Assembly (NCBI GenBank): GCA_013350335.1
Contig: CM023535.1
Location: 35,062,991 to 35,126,990, forward strand
Reading direction: 5' to 3'
DNA: 64,000 bases
From: Chimonanthus salicifolius
Lineage: Eukaryota; Streptophyta; Magnoliopsida; Laurales; Calycanthaceae
Part shown: positions 62,146 through 64,000 of the stretch, piece by piece
Numbering within the stretch: the first letter of the stretch is position 1
Layout of the letters: each line of letters opens with the position of its first letter
Notes under the pieces: generated by a model
Databases searched by the model: none
Told to the model about the DNA's origin: nothing
What the model saw: only the letters and a program-made list of their open reading frames with translations
Program-made: the position numbers and the translations under genes

Positions 62146-63437
62146 GAATTTTTTTTTAAAGTGAAATTTTTTATATAATTTTCTAGATTAAGTTTAACTA
62201 GAAGTAGGTAAGGAATGATTTGAATCAATTGGATACTTAATTTAACTATTGTATATGATGTAATTCATCTAAGGTTAAGAGATTTCACGGATGGGGGTGT
62301 GATTGGTTTTGACGAAATCGTTGTCCGTCACATCACAAAACAGCAAGGATACAATACTTGGACATTGGTAGGATTCCTACCTTATTGAAATACATGTGGA
62401 TCTTATATGGTTTTGTGTTTTTCCAGCATGATGACTTACTTTGAATTATGAAATATATATGTGTATGAACTGTTTTTGATGGCATATTGTAATTTGAAAA
62501 GGAATGACATCTTTGCACTTAGCATCTCATGCATGGCATGGGAGGGAACATATGCGAGGAGTCCAAGCTCCATTCGGGGTATCCGATAAACAAACGTGGG
62601 AGGAATTCACACTGATTCCAATTGACATATGGGAAGAGATATATGATCTTTGCAATGTAAGAGGACTCCACGCTCCATTCGGTAGGACCGATAAGGCATA
62701 CGTGGGAAGGCATAACAGTGAATACTTGATGTGGCTTGTTCATCAAGGGGACAACTAATGTGAGTTGTGATATGGTTGTTGGGTGGGAAATCATTGGCAT
62801 ATGACACCCATGGCATGACATCAAATTAGTATGACTTTATTATGAGTATCATGCGCTGATTTTAGTACTACAAGTTATCTACAGTTTTGATATTATGTAT
62901 CTATCGTGATTTCATACTAATCCTATGTGCATAACCCTACTTGGAATTCCTACTGGGCGTGTTTACTAATGCCCTACTTCTACCTTTAGATGATGGTACA
63001 AGGAACAGAACGGGTAATGGACGTGAAAGAAGCCAAGCTTAGGAGCTTGGATAGTTTATGCTTACTTTATTTAAGTTTTATTTTGGACAATGTATTTTGA
63101 GATAATCGCATTTTGGACAATGTTTTTGCTATAGTTTGGTTACATTTGGACATTTGAACTTCAGTTAAATTATGTGATTGACTTCCTTGCTCCTTCAATG
63201 ATGATATGTTGTGGATGATATTTGTAATCCAATAATAATTCCGCAATATTCTTAATGCATACGAAATATTTTAGTGGACTTGTCCACGCGCACGTATTTG
63301 TGGCCAGTTAAGAGTCGGGCTTGGAAGCTCGAACTTAGCTCGCGTCGTGACGTCCCGCTCTCTCTCACTCCTTGTATTTTTTTAAAAACTAGACTCTGAT
63401 TTTCGGCGAGTGAAAAAGAGCGGGACGTTACAAGTCC

Positions 63438-63823
63438 CATGAGTGTTGACCAAGCATGCAAACCCTAGCCAAATTCGAATTTTCCATGTGGTGACATAGA
63501 CGCCACATGGCAATGACATGGAAATGGCTTTTTAATGACATGGAGACTTTGTTGACACCTCATGTGATGACATGGAATCCATGTGTTCATTACACATGTT
63601 AACACTTTAACTAATCTAACTAATTTAACTAATCCATTAATTTATAAACCATCTCATTAAGGATTATTAAAATAATTTAATAACTTAATTAAATCATAAG
63701 TAACCCCTCATAATTAATTAATTATTTCGCTAATTTCATGATTTATCATTGCAATCTCTAGTAATTTGAAATCATAAGAGATAAGTACACTGATTTATAG
63801 TACAGAAAATCTGGGGTGTTACA
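63438..63823 (-). mobile_element. Minus-strand LTR start (partial)
   Basis: On the minus strand it begins TGTAACACCCCAGATTTTC at 63823 and follows a minus-strand pol end and polypurine-like tract. It is A+T-rich with drifted repeats of TTAATTAA type. It runs left to the L1 insertion; whether it continues into 1260-1405 is not clear. Confidence 0.7.
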
Positions 63824-64000
63824 ATACTAACCGCTTTTTGAAATTTTCGTCTCGAAAATTATACAAAAGTAGGTTCCAAAAGAAATTACACAAATAGTTC
63901 TGGGTGAGATGTTCTCATCTTCGATTCCAATTCCCAAGTGGCTCCTTCAATGCCGTGTCGTTCCCAAACCACTTTGACGAATGGAATCGTCCTGTTCCGT
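63824..64000 (-). pseudogene. Minus-strand gag-pol C-terminus (runs off window)
   Basis: The minus-strand reading gives the chromodomain end: FVKVVWERHGIEGATWELE-like codons, then the acidic tail with HPELF, stop, and the line with TTTCGAGACGAAAATTTC. It is 5'-truncated by the window edge. It faces the plus-strand fragment 431-758 across L1, so two elements of the oldest layer lie tail to tail. Confidence 0.8.

Larger units (their letters stand above)
1406..63432 (+). mobile_element. Solo LTR L1, split into three pieces by nested insertions
   Basis: It begins TGTAACACCCGAAT and ends GGGACGTTACA, and is flanked by a perfect TSD, AGTCC. Its own sequence is 1406-2027, 26850-27837 and 61757-63432, about 3.3 kb; the rest is L2 (with A) and C (with B, D and others). 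Pieces in order: U3-like start, pyrimidine-rich stretch (27030-27150), splice-donor-like GTATG at 27253, a G+C-rich minisatellite (27640-27837 and 61757-62145), hairpin units (62550-62720), acceptor-like AG at 63001-63002, and the conserved 3' hairpin at about 63310. No coding sequence of its own. Confidence 0.9.

Overview
This window is repeat-filled DNA from a seed plant with a large genome. I see no host gene, tRNA, rRNA or CRISPR array. Almost every base can be assigned to LTR retrotransposons of the Ty3/gypsy chromovirus type. The Tekay/Del lineage is inferred from one fused gag-pol, a C-terminal chromodomain, a primer binding site matching initiator-Met tRNA (TGGTATCAGAGC) and very long LTRs. 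The species cannot be told from the sequence.

The layout is one set of nested insertions, which I resolved by TG...CA termini and 5-bp target site duplications (TSDs). Level 0 consists of old element fragments at both window edges (1-1405 and 63438-64000). Into it went solo LTR L1 (1406-63432, TSD AGTCC). L1 carries two large insertions. The first is solo LTR L2 (2028-26844, TCTCA), which holds solo LTR L3a (2800-6841, ACTCT) and full-length element A (about 9151-26181). A is itself cut in its reverse transcriptase by solo LTR L4 (15358-19574, ATTTG). The second is full-length element C (27838-61756, GTCTG with one copy damaged). The gag of C is cut by solo LTR L3c (30996-50753, TGAGA). L3c contains full-length element B (31870-48094, AATGA), whose pol is cut by minus-strand solo LTR L5 (38283-42477, CACAT). 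The 3' LTR of C is cut by solo LTR D, of an unrelated family (57218-61039, TAACC). The deepest path is level 0 > L1 > C > L3c > B > L5.

Elements A, B and C each encode Gag (with zinc knuckle), protease, reverse transcriptase, RNase H, integrase and a chromodomain, which together copy the RNA to DNA and insert it. All three are dead: nonsense codons, frameshifts, nested insertions and altered catalytic or conserved residues break each one. Most nonsense codons fit C:G to T:A change, as expected for methylated, silenced repeats.

The most interesting signal is in the LTRs, not the proteins. Each Tekay-like LTR (2.6-4.2 kb) is dense in short inverted repeats: many copies of a GGTTCGGCCA/TGGCCGAACC stem, a tandem hairpin cassette in the 3' half, palindromes near the start, and a hairpin about 130 bp before the 3' end. 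Several stems change on both arms together between LTRs, so pairing is kept while sequence drifts. The hairpins of the first two kinds lie between a consensus 5' splice site and a 3' splice-like site found in every LTR here. This suggests a conserved LTR leader intron of about 1-2.4 kb that carries a structured-RNA array. That is an inference from sequence only.
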